Origin: Choricystis sp. odSpoLacu1
Lineage: Eukaryota; Chlorophyta; Trebouxiophyceae
DNA length: 64,000 nucleotides
Assembly (NCBI GenBank): GCA_958009055.1
Contig: OY253650.1
Span: forward strand, 744,001-808,000
Reading direction: 5' to 3'
The position numbers and the translations under genes were made by a program. Below the pieces are notes generated by a model. It had not been told where the DNA came from and did no database searches. It saw only the letters and a list, made by a program, of their open reading frames with translations. Below, in pieces: positions 21,501 to 31,342 of this stretch. Numbering within the stretch: position 1 is the stretch's first letter; every line of letters starts with the position of its first letter.

Positions 21501-21907
21501 ATGAAGCCGCCCACCGCAAAGCCGCGGAGGCGGGCGACGCCGCCGCCCACGCGGACGCGCGCAAAGACGCCGAGACAGAGGCCGCGGTGGACGCCCTGTT
21601 TGAGAGTGATGGGGAGGAGGACAGGGAGTACGACCCTGCTGCCGGGAACGATGGCGACGCCGGCCCCCCGAGCGGTGGTGGCAGTGGCGACGACGACGAA
21701 GAGGTCGGCGCGGCCCCCATGGAGGAAGGCACCCCCAGCGCTGGCACCAAAAAGCGCAAGGCGGGCGGTGGCGGCGCGGGGGCCGCGAAAGTGGCGCGCG
21801 GCGACGGGGACAACGACGCAGCGGCCGCAGCGGCGGCGGCGGCAGCCGCCCAGGACAAGGAGCTATTTGGCAGCGATGATGATGACGATGATGATGAGGA
21901 CGAGTGA
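18506..21907 (+). CDS. CTR9: CTR9, TPR scaffold of the PAF1 transcription elongation complex
   Basis: Exons 18506-18694 and 18841-21907. The N-terminus has Y-I-P-I, typical of CTR9, and about fifteen TPR-like helical repeats follow. The C-terminus has the charged L-K-S-K-W-R-D-E-A helix, then an acidic tail ending in a D-D-D-D run. The frame breaks twice: at the CG run 19584-19598 and the CG run 21332-21346. Removing one CG unit from each restores a continuous 1083-residue protein, near the usual CTR9 length. A TGTAA motif follows at 21961. Confidence 0.88.
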
Positions 21908-21960
21908 GAGAGAGAGAGGGAGGGAGGGAGGGAGAGTGGCGGGGGACAAAACAGAAGGGA

Positions 21961-21965
21961 TGTAA
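21961..21965 (+). terminator. TGTAA polyadenylation motif of CTR9
   Basis: TGTAA 54 bases after the CTR9 stop and 49 bases before the stop of the convergent RTRAF gene. Confidence 0.55.
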
Positions 21966-22013
21966 AACAGCACTTGCCCCAAAAACAAAAAAAACGGCAC
22001 CGCTGTCTCTCCT

Positions 22014-22881
22014 TCACCGCCCCACCTTGCCCAACCGTGTGTCGGTGCGTGGGTTGGCGGTGAACGCTTGCACATCGCCGATGGCTTTGTCCACGTCAGC
22101 CTGTAGGCGGGCCACGTCCCTCACATAGAGAAACCTCAGCGCAGCCGCGGCACGATCCACTGCTCCATCCCCCGTGCTGAACCCCAGGGGCACAGCCTCC
22201 AGCATGGTGGCCACCGCGTCGGTGGGGGCGGGGGCGCCCGCGCCCAGGAGGGCGGCGGCGGGGGCGACCCGTTCGGCTAGGACGGACGCGGCCGCAGCGG
22301 CACGCTCCGTGGGCGGGCCTGGCCCCACGTGCAGCGCGTCCGCCAGCTGGTGGACGGCTGCCAGCGTGGCGTCATCGCCTGCATCGTCAAAGGGAGGCTG
22401 GGCCGCCCCCGCGGCCGCCGCGTCGGCCGCGTCCAGTGCCTCCCGCCCGCGCACGACCGCGTGCGCGGTCGCAGCCGCCACCCCCGCCCCCGCGTCCACC
22501 GCCGCCAGGGCCACTGAGTGCCCAAGTAACCAGTCCCGCACAGCGGCGTCGGTGGCGGCGTCGGGCGACGGGGTGGGGGTGTGGGGGCAGCCTACGTCTG
22601 AACAGTAGCGAGTGAGGGCGGCCCGCCACGCTGAATCCGAGGTTGGAGACGTCAGGTCGGCTCGGTTCGAGGGTGGGTAGCGCCGAATCTGGGGGGAGGG
22701 AGGAAATGGGGGGGTGTGAGGGGGAGCAGATTGGGACCCGCAGCCGTCACGCCGCAACCTCCCTCCATCGCCGCACCTTGGTGTGCTCCAGCCACTCCAC
22801 TAACGCTTTGAAGTCGCTCTCTGCGGCGTCGGGGGTGGGGTGGCCCAGGCCGCGCAGCAGGGCGGCGGCGTGGGACCCCAT
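22014..22881 (-). CDS. RTRAF: RTRAF (hCLE/CGI-99/C14orf166) homologue
   Basis: Exons 22881-22777 and 22688-22014, phase 0, 259 residues. The C-terminus is diagnostic: L-G-F-S-T-G-D, L-R-F-L-Y-V-R, L-Q-A-D-V-D-K-A-I and the final P-R-T-D-T-R-L-G-K-V-G-R, matching the end of animal RTRAF. The N-terminus has F-K-A-L-V-E-W-L-E-H-T-K-I-R and W-L-L-G-H-S-V-A-L. In animals the protein belongs to the RTCB tRNA-ligase complex and to cytoplasmic mRNA granules. The middle is an Ala-rich insertion. The start lies only 102 bp from the divergent dynein light chain start. Confidence 0.93.
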
Positions 22882-22983
22882 TCTTGCTTTTGTGCGCGTC
22901 TTGGTTCTGTGTGTGAAAACGTCGAGCGACACACACTCAAAAACGCTGATCCAAAACAAACGCGCCCTCACAGACGGCACCTC

Positions 22984-23720
22984 ATGTTTGCCCCCGACAC
23001 CAACGTCGAGCTGCCGGTGTGTGGAGGAAGAGGGGCAGACCCGGCGGCAGCCTGTGTTGGCGTGGGTTTTCTCAACGCCACCGGGCTGACCCAAAACCGA
23101 CGCACCGCCCACTCCCCAACACGACAGGAAAACGTGGAGACTGCCCTGGACCGCCTGGCCAAGCAAAAGGTGAGAGGGACTGGATTGGGGGGGGGGGGGG
23201 GGGGGGGGGCGAAACGCTGTGACGCGACCCCTCCCACCCCTCCCTCCTCCCCTCCCGTCAGGGTGTCGCCGCCGTCGTGTTGACCGATGCAGGCGGCACC
23301 TTGCAACGGTCCATGGGCGACGTGAGTGGCTTGAAGAGCGTGGCAGCGTCCGTGTGGCGTTTTTTCAGTGTGGGGGGGCGCGGAAGAGCAACGGGCCCCT
23401 CTCTTTTGTTCACCCTCCTCCTCCTCACCCACCCACACACCAGGCCGACGCCTGCAAACGTCTGCCCCCCGCCGTGGCGCCCGTGGTGACGTTGGCGCGG
23501 GCCATGCTGAGGGAGCTAGGGGATCAAGTGAGACAGAGGATGAGAGGTAACATGAGTTTTGACCCACACAAGCTTGACAAACACCATTCCTCAACACACT
23601 GTCGCCCCACCCCCACCAACCCAGGACCTGGACCTGCTGCGCGTCAGGGGGGGCGGCGTCGAGGTCGCCGTCGTGCCCGGGCACTACTTTGTGCTGGCCA
23701 GCGTGCAGAGCGCGGAGTGA
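22984..23720 (+). CDS. Dynein light chain roadblock/LC7
   Basis: Five short exons, all phase 0: 22984-23016, 23128-23169, 23262-23321, 23444-23527, 23625-23720; 104 residues. Roadblock subunits bind dynein intermediate chains. The fold is recognisable: V-E-T-A-L-D-R-L-A-K-Q-K, G-V-A-A-V-V-L-T-D-A-G-G, D-L-D-L-L-R-V-R, and H-Y-F-V-L-A-S-V-Q. The first intron (111 bases) has no stop and a length divisible by three, so its retention would add 37 residues. Intron 2 contains a G run of about 21 at 23189-23209. The stop is only 57 bp from the convergent HslV stop. Confidence 0.88.
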
Positions 23721-23776
23721 AGGCAGGAAAACGGGGAGGGACTGCAACAACAAAAAAAAACACGGAAAAAAAAAAC

Positions 23777-24699
23777 TCACACACCCACATTGTCCCCCGT
23801 CCCCGCATCCCCTTCCGCCGTCTTGCTGGCCAGCATCTCCACCGTAAAGTTGTGGTTGGTGTAGATGCAGGCGTCGGCGGCGATGGCCATCGCGCGCTCT
23901 GCGATTTCACGCGCCGACAGATCCACGTCCGCGCCCACCAGCGCGCGCGCTGCAGCCGCGGCGTGCGGCGCCCCCGACCCGATGGCCAGCACGCCGTCGT
24001 GAGGCTCCAGGACGTCGCCTCCACCCGACACGGAGAGGGATTGAGCCGCGTCGGCGACCACCATGACGGCGTCCAGCCTCCGAAGGTACTTGTCCGACCG
24101 CCACGCTTTGGCCAACTCCACGGCAGCTCGCGTCAACTGGCCCGGGTGGGCCTCCAGGGAGGCTTCCAGCCGTTCAAACAGGGTGAACGCGTCCGCGGTG
24201 GCGCCCGCAAACCCACCGATCGCGGCACCGCCGGCCAGCTTCCTCACCTTCGTGACGTTGGGTTTGACGATCTCGGAGCCGCGCGTCACTTGGCCGTCCG
24301 CCATTATGACGACCTGTGTGTGTGTGCGTGTGTGTGTGTGGGGGGGGGGGGGGGGGGGAGGAGGGAGCGTGCGTGTGTTGGGTTGGGGTTGGAGGCGTGC
24401 GTGTTTTGTTAAACCCACTCTTTCACCCGCACATAGAACCCTTCTCCCCACTCGCCTCGTCTCCCTTGCGCACGCACAGCACGGTGGTGGCGTGGTAGGA
24501 GTCGGATGATGCAGACCGGCGGCCGGCGGCTGGGGGTGGAAGAGGGAGGAGGTGGAGGGGCGGTGTGTGGCAAGAGGATGAACCCGCCCGCCGTGACCAC
24601 GCTCTCTCTCTCTCTCCACACACAAACACACACACACACAAACAGCCTTCACTCACCCTGCAACGCGGCCGCAGCGGCGCGCGCGCCCGAGCGTAGCAT
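23777..24699 (-). CDS. HslV: HslV (ClpQ) threonine peptidase, organelle-targeted
   Basis: Exons 24699-24657, 24529-24456 and 24313-23777; 217 residues. Bacterial-type peptidase partner of the HslU ATPase, a proteasome relative. The presequence is Arg/Ala/Ser-rich; the mature protein should start at Thr29 in [12 protein letters not shown]. The core then reads [18 protein letters not shown] (active-site Lys), [19 protein letters not shown] and I-Y-T-N-H-N. All three catalytic positions appear intact. The second intron has a GC donor (GCGAGT) rather than GT. Mitochondrial location is likely from precedent and the Arg-rich leader; plastid is not excluded. Confidence 0.93.
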
Positions 24700-25067
24700 G
24701 TGAGGGGCGGGTGGAAGGGGGGCAGCTGTCTGCGTGAACGCGGCGGCGGCGCCCGGGTGGAGAGGGACGGGACGGTAGACAGAAGGATAGGCGCGCTGCA
24801 GTCGCAGTGGGCGAGTGTCGAGTGGCAGGGCGCGCAACAAAAAAACGAAGCAGCGGGAGTCGGATGCTGTGCTCGTCCCCGACGTTCGATTCTTCACTCC
24901 ACCCCCTGAAAAAAAAAACGGCAACCCCTGCGACTGGTTTCCCACCCCCCAACCCTGTCCACCCTGCGACGCCGCTGAGAAGCGCTCGCGCGCCAGGGTT
25001 GGGGGCGAAACAGGAGACACCCCCCAGGTCACCAGACGCCACGACCAAAACACGCGCGCACACAGAA
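24700..25067. other. Divergent intergenic region, HslV / nucleotidyltransferase
   Basis: About 370 bp holding both promoters. An A-rich tract lies at 24836-24850 and another at 24910-24918. No exon is supported. Confidence 0.4.
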
Positions 25068-27415
25068 ATGACGTCGCTCGCGGCCGCGGCCGACCGTGTG
25101 GACGCGCTGCTGGCCCACATCGGGCCCACGCCGGAGTCGGACGCGGCGCGGAGCGCGGTGTGGGACTACGTGCGGGGGGTGGTGGCGGCCACGTTCGTCG
25201 AGTGCGAGGTGAGAGATGGGAGGGAAGGCTGTGTCGGGTGATGGCCTCTCTTCGCGCGCGCGCGGTCGGGCTGCTGCTGCTGCTGCTGCTGCGCGGACGG
25301 CTCTCTGTGGTGACGTGCTGTAAGTGCTGGAGGCACGGGCCGGCATCGGGAGCGAGAGAGAGGGGATACCAGGCGCGCGGGGCGGGAGAGAGGCCCAACC
25401 GCTCTCTTCGTTTTTTTTTCGACGAGCGGGCTCGACGCTCCCCCCCCTCGTCCCTCCCTCCACCAACACAGGTCGACGTCATGCCCTTTGGCTCCGTCCC
25501 CCTCAAAACCTACCTCCCCGACGGCGACATCGACGTCGCCCTGGTGCAGCGGGATGGGCCGTCCCTGGCGGAGACGTGGGCCCACCGCCTGGCGGCCGCC
25601 CTCTCCGCGCCGCCCCCCCCGCGCCCCCCGCGGCCGCCGCCTCCCGCGCCACCCCCCCGTCCGCGACGTCACCATCGTCAACGCTGAAGTGAGGCTGCTC
25701 AAGTGTCTGATCGGGGACGCGTACGTGGACGTGTCGTTTGGCACGCTGGGGGGGCCGCGCGCCGTCGCGTTTCTCGAGGCCGCCGCGGCAGCCACCGGCC
25801 GCCACGCCCTCCTCAAACGATCGATCCTCCTCGTCAAAGCGTGGGCCTTCTACGAGGCCCGCATCCTGGGCGCCCACCACGGCCTGCTGTCCACGTACGG
25901 CGTGGAGACGATGGTGCTGGCCGTGCTGGCGGGCGGCGGCGGCGCGGGGCCAGCAGCCACCCTCCCCCTCGAAACCCCTCTAGACGTTTTGCGCGCCTTC
26001 CTGGCCTCCTACGCCTCCTTTGACTGGGACGTCCACACGCTGACCGTGCTGGGGCCGGTGGCCACGCACGCGTACGCGGCGGCTCCCGGGCTGCCGCCGC
26101 CGGCGCGCAGCGGTGGCACCACACGCTCGCCGCCGCTGCCGCCCGCCACGCTGGCCGCGCTCGCCGCCGCCCACGCAGACCCCTCCGGCACGCCGCCCTC
26201 GTTTTTCGTGCCCAAACACATCAACATTGCGGACCCGTTGCTGCCCGCCAACAACCTGGGGAGGCCGGTGGGCCCCGGCGCGGCCGCGCGCGCGCGCGCG
26301 CCGCGCTCGCCCTCGGCTCGTCAATGCTGGAGGCCGCCCTTGCCGCCCCCCCCCGCCGCCGCAGGCGCACCAGTGGACACCCTGTTCAGGAACGCGTGGC
26401 ACGCGCGGGCGGCCCACTACGCGGCGCGCGTGGTGCCGGCCGCGCGCGCGGCCCACTACGCGGCGCGCGTGGTGCCGGCCGCGCTGGCGCGCGCGCAGGC
26501 GCTGCAGCCTCCCACTCTCGCCAACGGCCACGCCTCCACCCCGCCCCTGCTGCTGATGCCGACCCCGTTGCCCGGAGTGGACGTGCGCCTGGTGCCGTTG
26601 CTGGGGGTCATCGCCCCCGCGTCCGTGCGGGGCGGGTGGGAGCGGCGCAGCGGGGGCGGCCAGCCGCGCACCCCTCCTCCGGCGGCCAACGGCGGCGGCG
26701 CCAGAGCGCGCGCGCAGGCGGCCGCCACCCTGCCGCGCCCGTCGTCGTCGTCGTCGTGGTGCCGGCCCACGCCGTCGCCCCAGCAGGGGCGGGGGGGGGG
26801 GGGGGGGGGGCGTCGCCGACGGGCGGGGGCACACCCGTGACCCCCGCCGCGGACGGCCCTCCCGCCCGCCCCAGACCCCCCAGCGCCCCCACACCAGATG
26901 GGGACGGTGGAGTGGCAGCACCTCCCGTGAGGATGGAGGTGGACGCCCCCCCTCCGCTGGAGGCGGGGGCAGAGGCGACACGCGACGGCGCGTCAGCGTG
27001 GCCGTCGCTGCCGTCCACGGCTGCACCGTCGCCCGGGGCGTCGCTGTCGCCCCCTTCGTCGGCGGCGGGCCCCACCCTGGCCCAAGTTGTGGCTGCACCG
27101 CAGCCGGCGGCGTTGCCCGCGGCGCGGCAGGACGAGGAGTGGGAGCCCGCCTCCCCGCCGGCGCCCCGGCCTCGGGTCTCCGGGTCTGCGTCCGCGCCGC
27201 CGTCGGTCATGGTGACGCCGGACGGGTCGCCGCTGAAAGCGGCAAGCAACGCGGTGGAGGTGGAGGCGGCGACCCCCGCTGCCGCACGGTCGCCCCCGCC
27301 CCCGCCGCCGCCGCCACCGCAGCCGGTGGCGCCGCCGTCGCCGTCTCCCTTTTCGCTGGAGGCCGACTTTCCGCCGCTCGGCGTGACGGCAGCAGTGGGC
27401 AGGCGGACACGGTGA
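25068..27415 (+). CDS. Nuclear nucleotidyltransferase with PAP/OAS1 fold
   Basis: Exon 1 25068-25208, exon 2 25472-27415. The core has the template-independent nucleotidyltransferase motif F-G-S-V-P-L-K-T-Y-L-P-D-G-D-I-D, with its two catalytic Asp residues, then V-N-A-E-V-R-L-L-K-C, a PAP/OAS1 substrate-binding region (A-W-A-F-Y-E-A-R-I-L-G-A-H-H-G-L-L-S-T-Y) and N-N-L-G-R. This is the plant family resembling noncanonical poly(A) polymerases. A long Ala/Pro tail ends in F-S-L-E-A-D-F-P-P-L-G. The frame breaks at C7 25652-25658, CG run 26285-26299, C9 26346-26354 and G20 26791-26810. With those runs trimmed the protein is about 692 residues. Confidence 0.8.
26409..26486 (+). repeat. 39-bp tandem duplication in coding sequence
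   Basis: Two adjacent near-identical 39-base units inside the nucleotidyltransferase gene, encoding R-A-A-H-Y-A-A-R-V-V-P-A-A twice. The period is 13 codons, so the frame is kept. Confidence 0.9.
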
Positions 27416-27816
27416 GAGAGTCTCAGTGGGGGTGGCGAAGTTTGCCCCCCCGGCCCTCCCACCCCTCCCACCTATATCAGCGCTATTTCCATGCCGTCCA
27501 CCCCGCAGCCGGGCAATGCCAGTTTCGACCTTTGGTGATCTCCTTTTCGTTTTTATTCACACATTTCCGCGCACGCTGCAAACACAATAACGGTGGTTTC
27601 TCGTCCCCTCTTTTTTCCATTTTCCAACACACACCAAACGATTGCAAACCAATGAAATTAAGTAAACAAGAGGCCCTATGCACATGAAGACGCGTGCTGC
27701 TGGTGTGGGCGCGGTGGGTTTCTGCGGGTGGTTTGAAAAAGGACCGACGGCGTTCTTTCCCTCGCTCTTCGTCTCTCGTTTCTTTTTCCCCGCGCCCCTT
27801 TTCCTCCCCCACCAAT
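27416..27816. other. Intergenic before ATG8
   Basis: About 400 bp, AT-rich at 27535-27670 compared with the surrounding genes, consistent with a 3' UTR and promoter boundary. No exon or RNA gene seen. Confidence 0.4.
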
Positions 27817-29017
27817 ATGTCGGCCGTCCGCCAGCGTTTCTTCAAAGACGAACACCCTCTGGGTGCGAGTGTGGCGTGTGTGTGGCCACACGGCAACTGG
27901 TGCCGCGCGCGCGCAGCCCTGGCCAGAGGCCCATGCCCTTCCCTCCTCCCCTCCCACTCTTCAGAAAAACGGCAGGCTGAAGCCGCCCGCATCCGAGACA
28001 AGTACCCCGACCGCATCCCGGTGCGTTGCGTGTGGGTGGTGGGCAGCGGGGTGGCGCGCGGGCGCGCGGGGTAGAGAGACGCGCCCCGACCCACCCGTTC
28101 TTTTGTCTGTTGGGGGGGCACTGCGCGCCTCCCCCCCCACACACACACACACCGCCCTCTCTCCCGCCCACCCCGGCCACCACCGCCGACACTGGCCGAG
28201 GGGACGGTCGGTGGTGGGGGCAGAGGGAGAGGGGTGGGGGTGTGGGCGGGGGGACAGCAGAGAGAGGGGGCGCTCAATTCGACGGGCGCGCCCCGTCGCC
28301 GCGTCCCGCCCAAAAAAACTCACCCGTGCCAAACACCTCCCCACCAACCACTCCCACACAGGTCATAGTCGAGAAGGCTGAAAAGTCCGACATACCCGAC
28401 ATCGACAAAAAGAAGTGAGCAGGAGAGAGGAACAGAGACGGACAGGTGGTTGCTGTTTTGACCCTCTTTCCCCGCCCACCAACCCCCCACCCTCTCCACC
28501 CACAGATACCTGGTCCCCAACGACCTCACCGTCGGCCAGTTCGTCTACGTCATCCGCAAGCGCGTCAAAGTCGCCCCCGAAAAGGCTGTGTTCATGTTTG
28601 TCAAATCCGTCCTCCCCCCCACCGCCGCCCTCATGGCCGACGTGTACGACGAGCACAAGGATGGCGACGGCTTTCTCTACATGACGTACGCGGGCGAGAA
28701 CACGTTTGGGTGAGGGTGAGGGTGTATTTTGCGTGTTGTGCCCGAGGGTTTTTTTCCTCTTTGTTTCTCTCTTTCCCCCACCCCATTTTTGTACTTGCCT
28801 TCGTTTCATTGCCTTGTGTTTTTCGTTTTTGTTTCACTGAGAGAGTTGAGAGAGGGGGATGGACGCGTTTTCTTTGCTTCGAGGGGGCGCTGTGCAAAAA
28901 CGGATCCTCTTCTTTTATCCCTTTCCTCTTTTCTCCACCAGTGTCGAAGCTCATAATCACACACACAGAAAGGAGATTTTACACACAGGGGCAAGAAACG
29001 CGGGGGGGAAGCACTGA
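27817..29017 (+). CDS. ATG8: ATG8 ubiquitin-like autophagy protein
   Basis: Coding exons 27817-27862, 27965-28020, 28362-28414 and 28506 onward. The protein is conjugated to phosphatidylethanolamine on autophagosomes. Conserved blocks: [34 protein letters not shown] and Y-A-G-E-N-T-F-G. Two endings are possible. Read straight through, TGA follows the Gly codon (28711-28713), giving a 120-residue form with Gly already exposed. Alternatively GTGAGG at 28710 is a donor, joined to a strong pyrimidine-tract acceptor at 28940-28941. That gives a tail starting G-V-E-A-H and ending at 29017, which would need ATG4 cleavage. Confidence 0.93.
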
Positions 29018-29123
29018 AACGAAGCGGGAGAGGCGGAGGGTTGGTCGAGAGAGGGCGGCGGCGCGGCCGATTTCAAACGCGCCGCCCGCCCCCACGCCCT
29101 CCTCAAGCCCTCCCTTCCTCCCA

Positions 29124-29381
29124 TCACCGCCCAGGCAGCGCCGTGCTGCCGCCCACCCCCTCCGCCGGCGGCGGCACGTCCGCCCAGCGCGCGGACGGGA
29201 TGGCGCGCGCGGGCGCGCCGTGCCGCGTTTCCAGGCGGGCCGACGTCCTGAAGATGTAGAGCCCGGCCGCCGCCATGGCGGTGCCCACGAGCAGGGTGCC
29301 GCGCCGCCAGCGGCGGGGGTCGGCGTACCAGCCGCCCGCCGGGGACCAGACGTGGGGAGGGTGGGCCGGGTGAGCTCCCAT
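29124..29381 (-). CDS. Small mitochondrial membrane protein, probable plant-type complex I subunit
   Basis: Single exon, 85 residues. The pattern V-W-S-P-A-G-G, P-R-R-W-R-R-G-T, one hydrophobic helix, then S-A-R-L-E-T-R and P-A-R-A-I-P-S-A-R-W resembles a short single-pass accessory subunit of plant mitochondrial NADH dehydrogenase that I recall from Arabidopsis (At4g00585 type). The match is by memory of the motif spacing, not by search. The gene is head-to-head with LHCII, 183 bp between starts. Confidence 0.6.
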   Translation of the reverse strand: MGAHPAHPPHVWSPAGGWYADPRRWRRGTLLVGTAMAAAGLYIFRTSARLETRHGAPARAIPSARWADVPPPAEGVGGSTALPGR

Positions 29382-29564
29382 AGAGGGCGTGTGAGTGTTG
29401 GGAAGCAGGGAGAGTGCAAGGCGCGTGTGCGTGCGACGCCTGCGTGTGCAGCTGCGTGGGCGTTGGCCGTGTGGGGCGCGGCCAGGCACAAAAAGGGAGA
29501 GTGGATTGAGTGTGCTGCGAATCCACACTACTTCACCCTTTTTTTAGCTCCCTCCTTCAACACC

Positions 29565-30980
29565 ATGGCCACCGTCATCCTCCGCTCCTCCACCGGCTCC
29601 GTGGCCGCCCGCGCGACCAAGGCGAGTTGTGACGGGGGGGACGAGGGCGGCCGAGGCGTGCGGGCGTCGCGTGGGGCGGGACAAGCTTCGCTTGTGAATC
29701 GCCATTTGAGACCACCGAAACCGCGTCGACCGCCGCACTGCCCGCCCTCTGACGCGTCCGGTCCCCTGCAAGCGCGTACACGACTCCCATGCACGTTTGC
29801 AAGGGACGGACAGAGCGCGGCGGGCGCTGCGCGGCCGCCAAAGGCTCCTTTTATCCTGAAGGCAGCACCTGCTGGACTGCCGCGGTCCCCCCTCCCCGCT
29901 CGCCGCCTCAGCGGTTGGCGCCCCTTGGCCCCTGCCGGCGCGCCACGGATGCAGAATTTGGCCTGGCCGTGAAAGGGGGGCATGAATGGGGGGTGTCGCG
30001 AGCGCGGGCGGGACCGTCCCCGCCCGAGCCGCGCGTCTTCCGCTCTTCCCTCGACCCTCTCCTCCGCTTTTTCTCTCACCCGCCTCCCCTCCCCACGCCC
30101 CACACCACCGACACCCAACAGAAAGAGACCGTCATGCGCCGCACCGTCAAGCAGACCGGCAAGCAGGCCAAGGGCGCCAAGAAGTTGTCCGGCCGCCCGT
30201 CGGACGTTTCCCGCTGGTACGGCGCGCAGCGCAACCTGTTCCTCGGCCCTTTTACGAACCCGCCCGCCTACCTCAACGGCGAGTTCCCGGGTGACTACGG
30301 GTGGGACACGGCGGGTCTGTCGGCCGACCCCGAGACCTTTGCCCGCTACCGCGAGATCGAGGTCATCCACGCGCGCTGGGCCATGCTGGGCGCCCTGGGC
30401 TGCCTCGTCCCTGAACTGCTGTACGATGACGACAACGTCAAGTTCACCAACGACGCCCAGATCTGGTTCAAGGCGGGTGCCGCCATCTTCTCGGACGACG
30501 GCCTCAACTACCTGGGCAACCCGTCGCTCATCCACGCTCAGTCGATCATCGCCACCGTCGCCGTCCAGGTGGCCCTCATGGGGCAGGCGGAAGCCTTCCG
30601 CTACGCTGGTGAAGCCCCCGGCGTTGAGGGCCTGGACAAGCTGTACCCGGGCGGCCCCTTTGACCCGCTCGGCCTGGCGGACGACCCCGACACCTTTGCC
30701 GAGCTGAAAGTCAAGGAGATCAAGAACGGCCGCCTGGCCATGTTCTCCATGCTGGGCTTCTTCGTGCAGGCCATCGTCACCGGCAAGGGCCCCGTCACCA
30801 ACCTGACGGACCACGTCGCGGGTGAGTGAAGGGAGTGGTGTAGGAGGGGGGAAAAGGAGCGAGATCGATGCTGCGTTTTTGTTTTGCCTTTCTGACACTT
30901 TCTCTTCCCACCCCTAACACACAGACCCCCAAAACGTCAACGGCTTCGCCAACGCGTCCCGCTTTGTCCCCGGCCTGTGA
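29565..30980 (+). CDS. LHCII-type chlorophyll a/b-binding protein, plastid
   Basis: Exons 29565-29621, 30122-30821 and 30925-30980; 270 residues. Major light-harvesting antenna protein in thylakoids. Three membrane helices carry [24 protein letters not shown] and [13 protein letters not shown], the chlorophyll-ligand helices. Also present are [12 protein letters not shown] and [10 protein letters not shown]. The W-Y-G-x-x-R trimerisation motif is present as W-Y-G-A-Q-R. The basic 45-residue leader [10 protein letters not shown] is prasinophyte-like. Intron 1 is 500 bases long and has a GC donor (GCGAGT). A TGTAA motif is at 31249-31253. Confidence 0.96.
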
Positions 30981-31342
30981 GCGGTGTCGTGATGGTGAAA
31001 ACCCCACAACAACCACACCTCCCGCCTTGCTTGCACCCCACCCCCCCTTTTCCCCCGGGACTCTCTGCCGTGCGCCCAGCCTAGCTGCTGCGTGTACCCA
31101 GAGACACCCCCGCGGGGCGATGCCTGCCGGGCCAAGAGAGAGATTTTCGAGATACAAACAACACCCCACCAAAGAGAAAAACACGCAGGCGGGGGAGTTT
31201 TTTTTTTGTTTCCGTCGCAGGGGTTTCTAGCCACGAAGCGCGTCGTGATGTAAACTGTGCTTGACTTCCCTCGCACGGAGCCCCTCCCTTGCAGATTGTT
31301 GCTGGTGTGTCTGTGTGGTTCTCTGCTTAAAAACTAACAAAA
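30981..31342. other. Convergent intergenic region, LHCII / GYF-PIN gene
   Basis: About 360 bp between two stop codons. TGTAA at 31249-31253 on the plus strand could end the LHCII transcript. A T run lies at 31199-31208. No exon seen. Confidence 0.45.

Noticed and set aside
29528..30898. 456-codon minus-strand frame across LHCII
   Set aside because: It runs antisense to LHCII exons and through its intron, with no recognisable domain.
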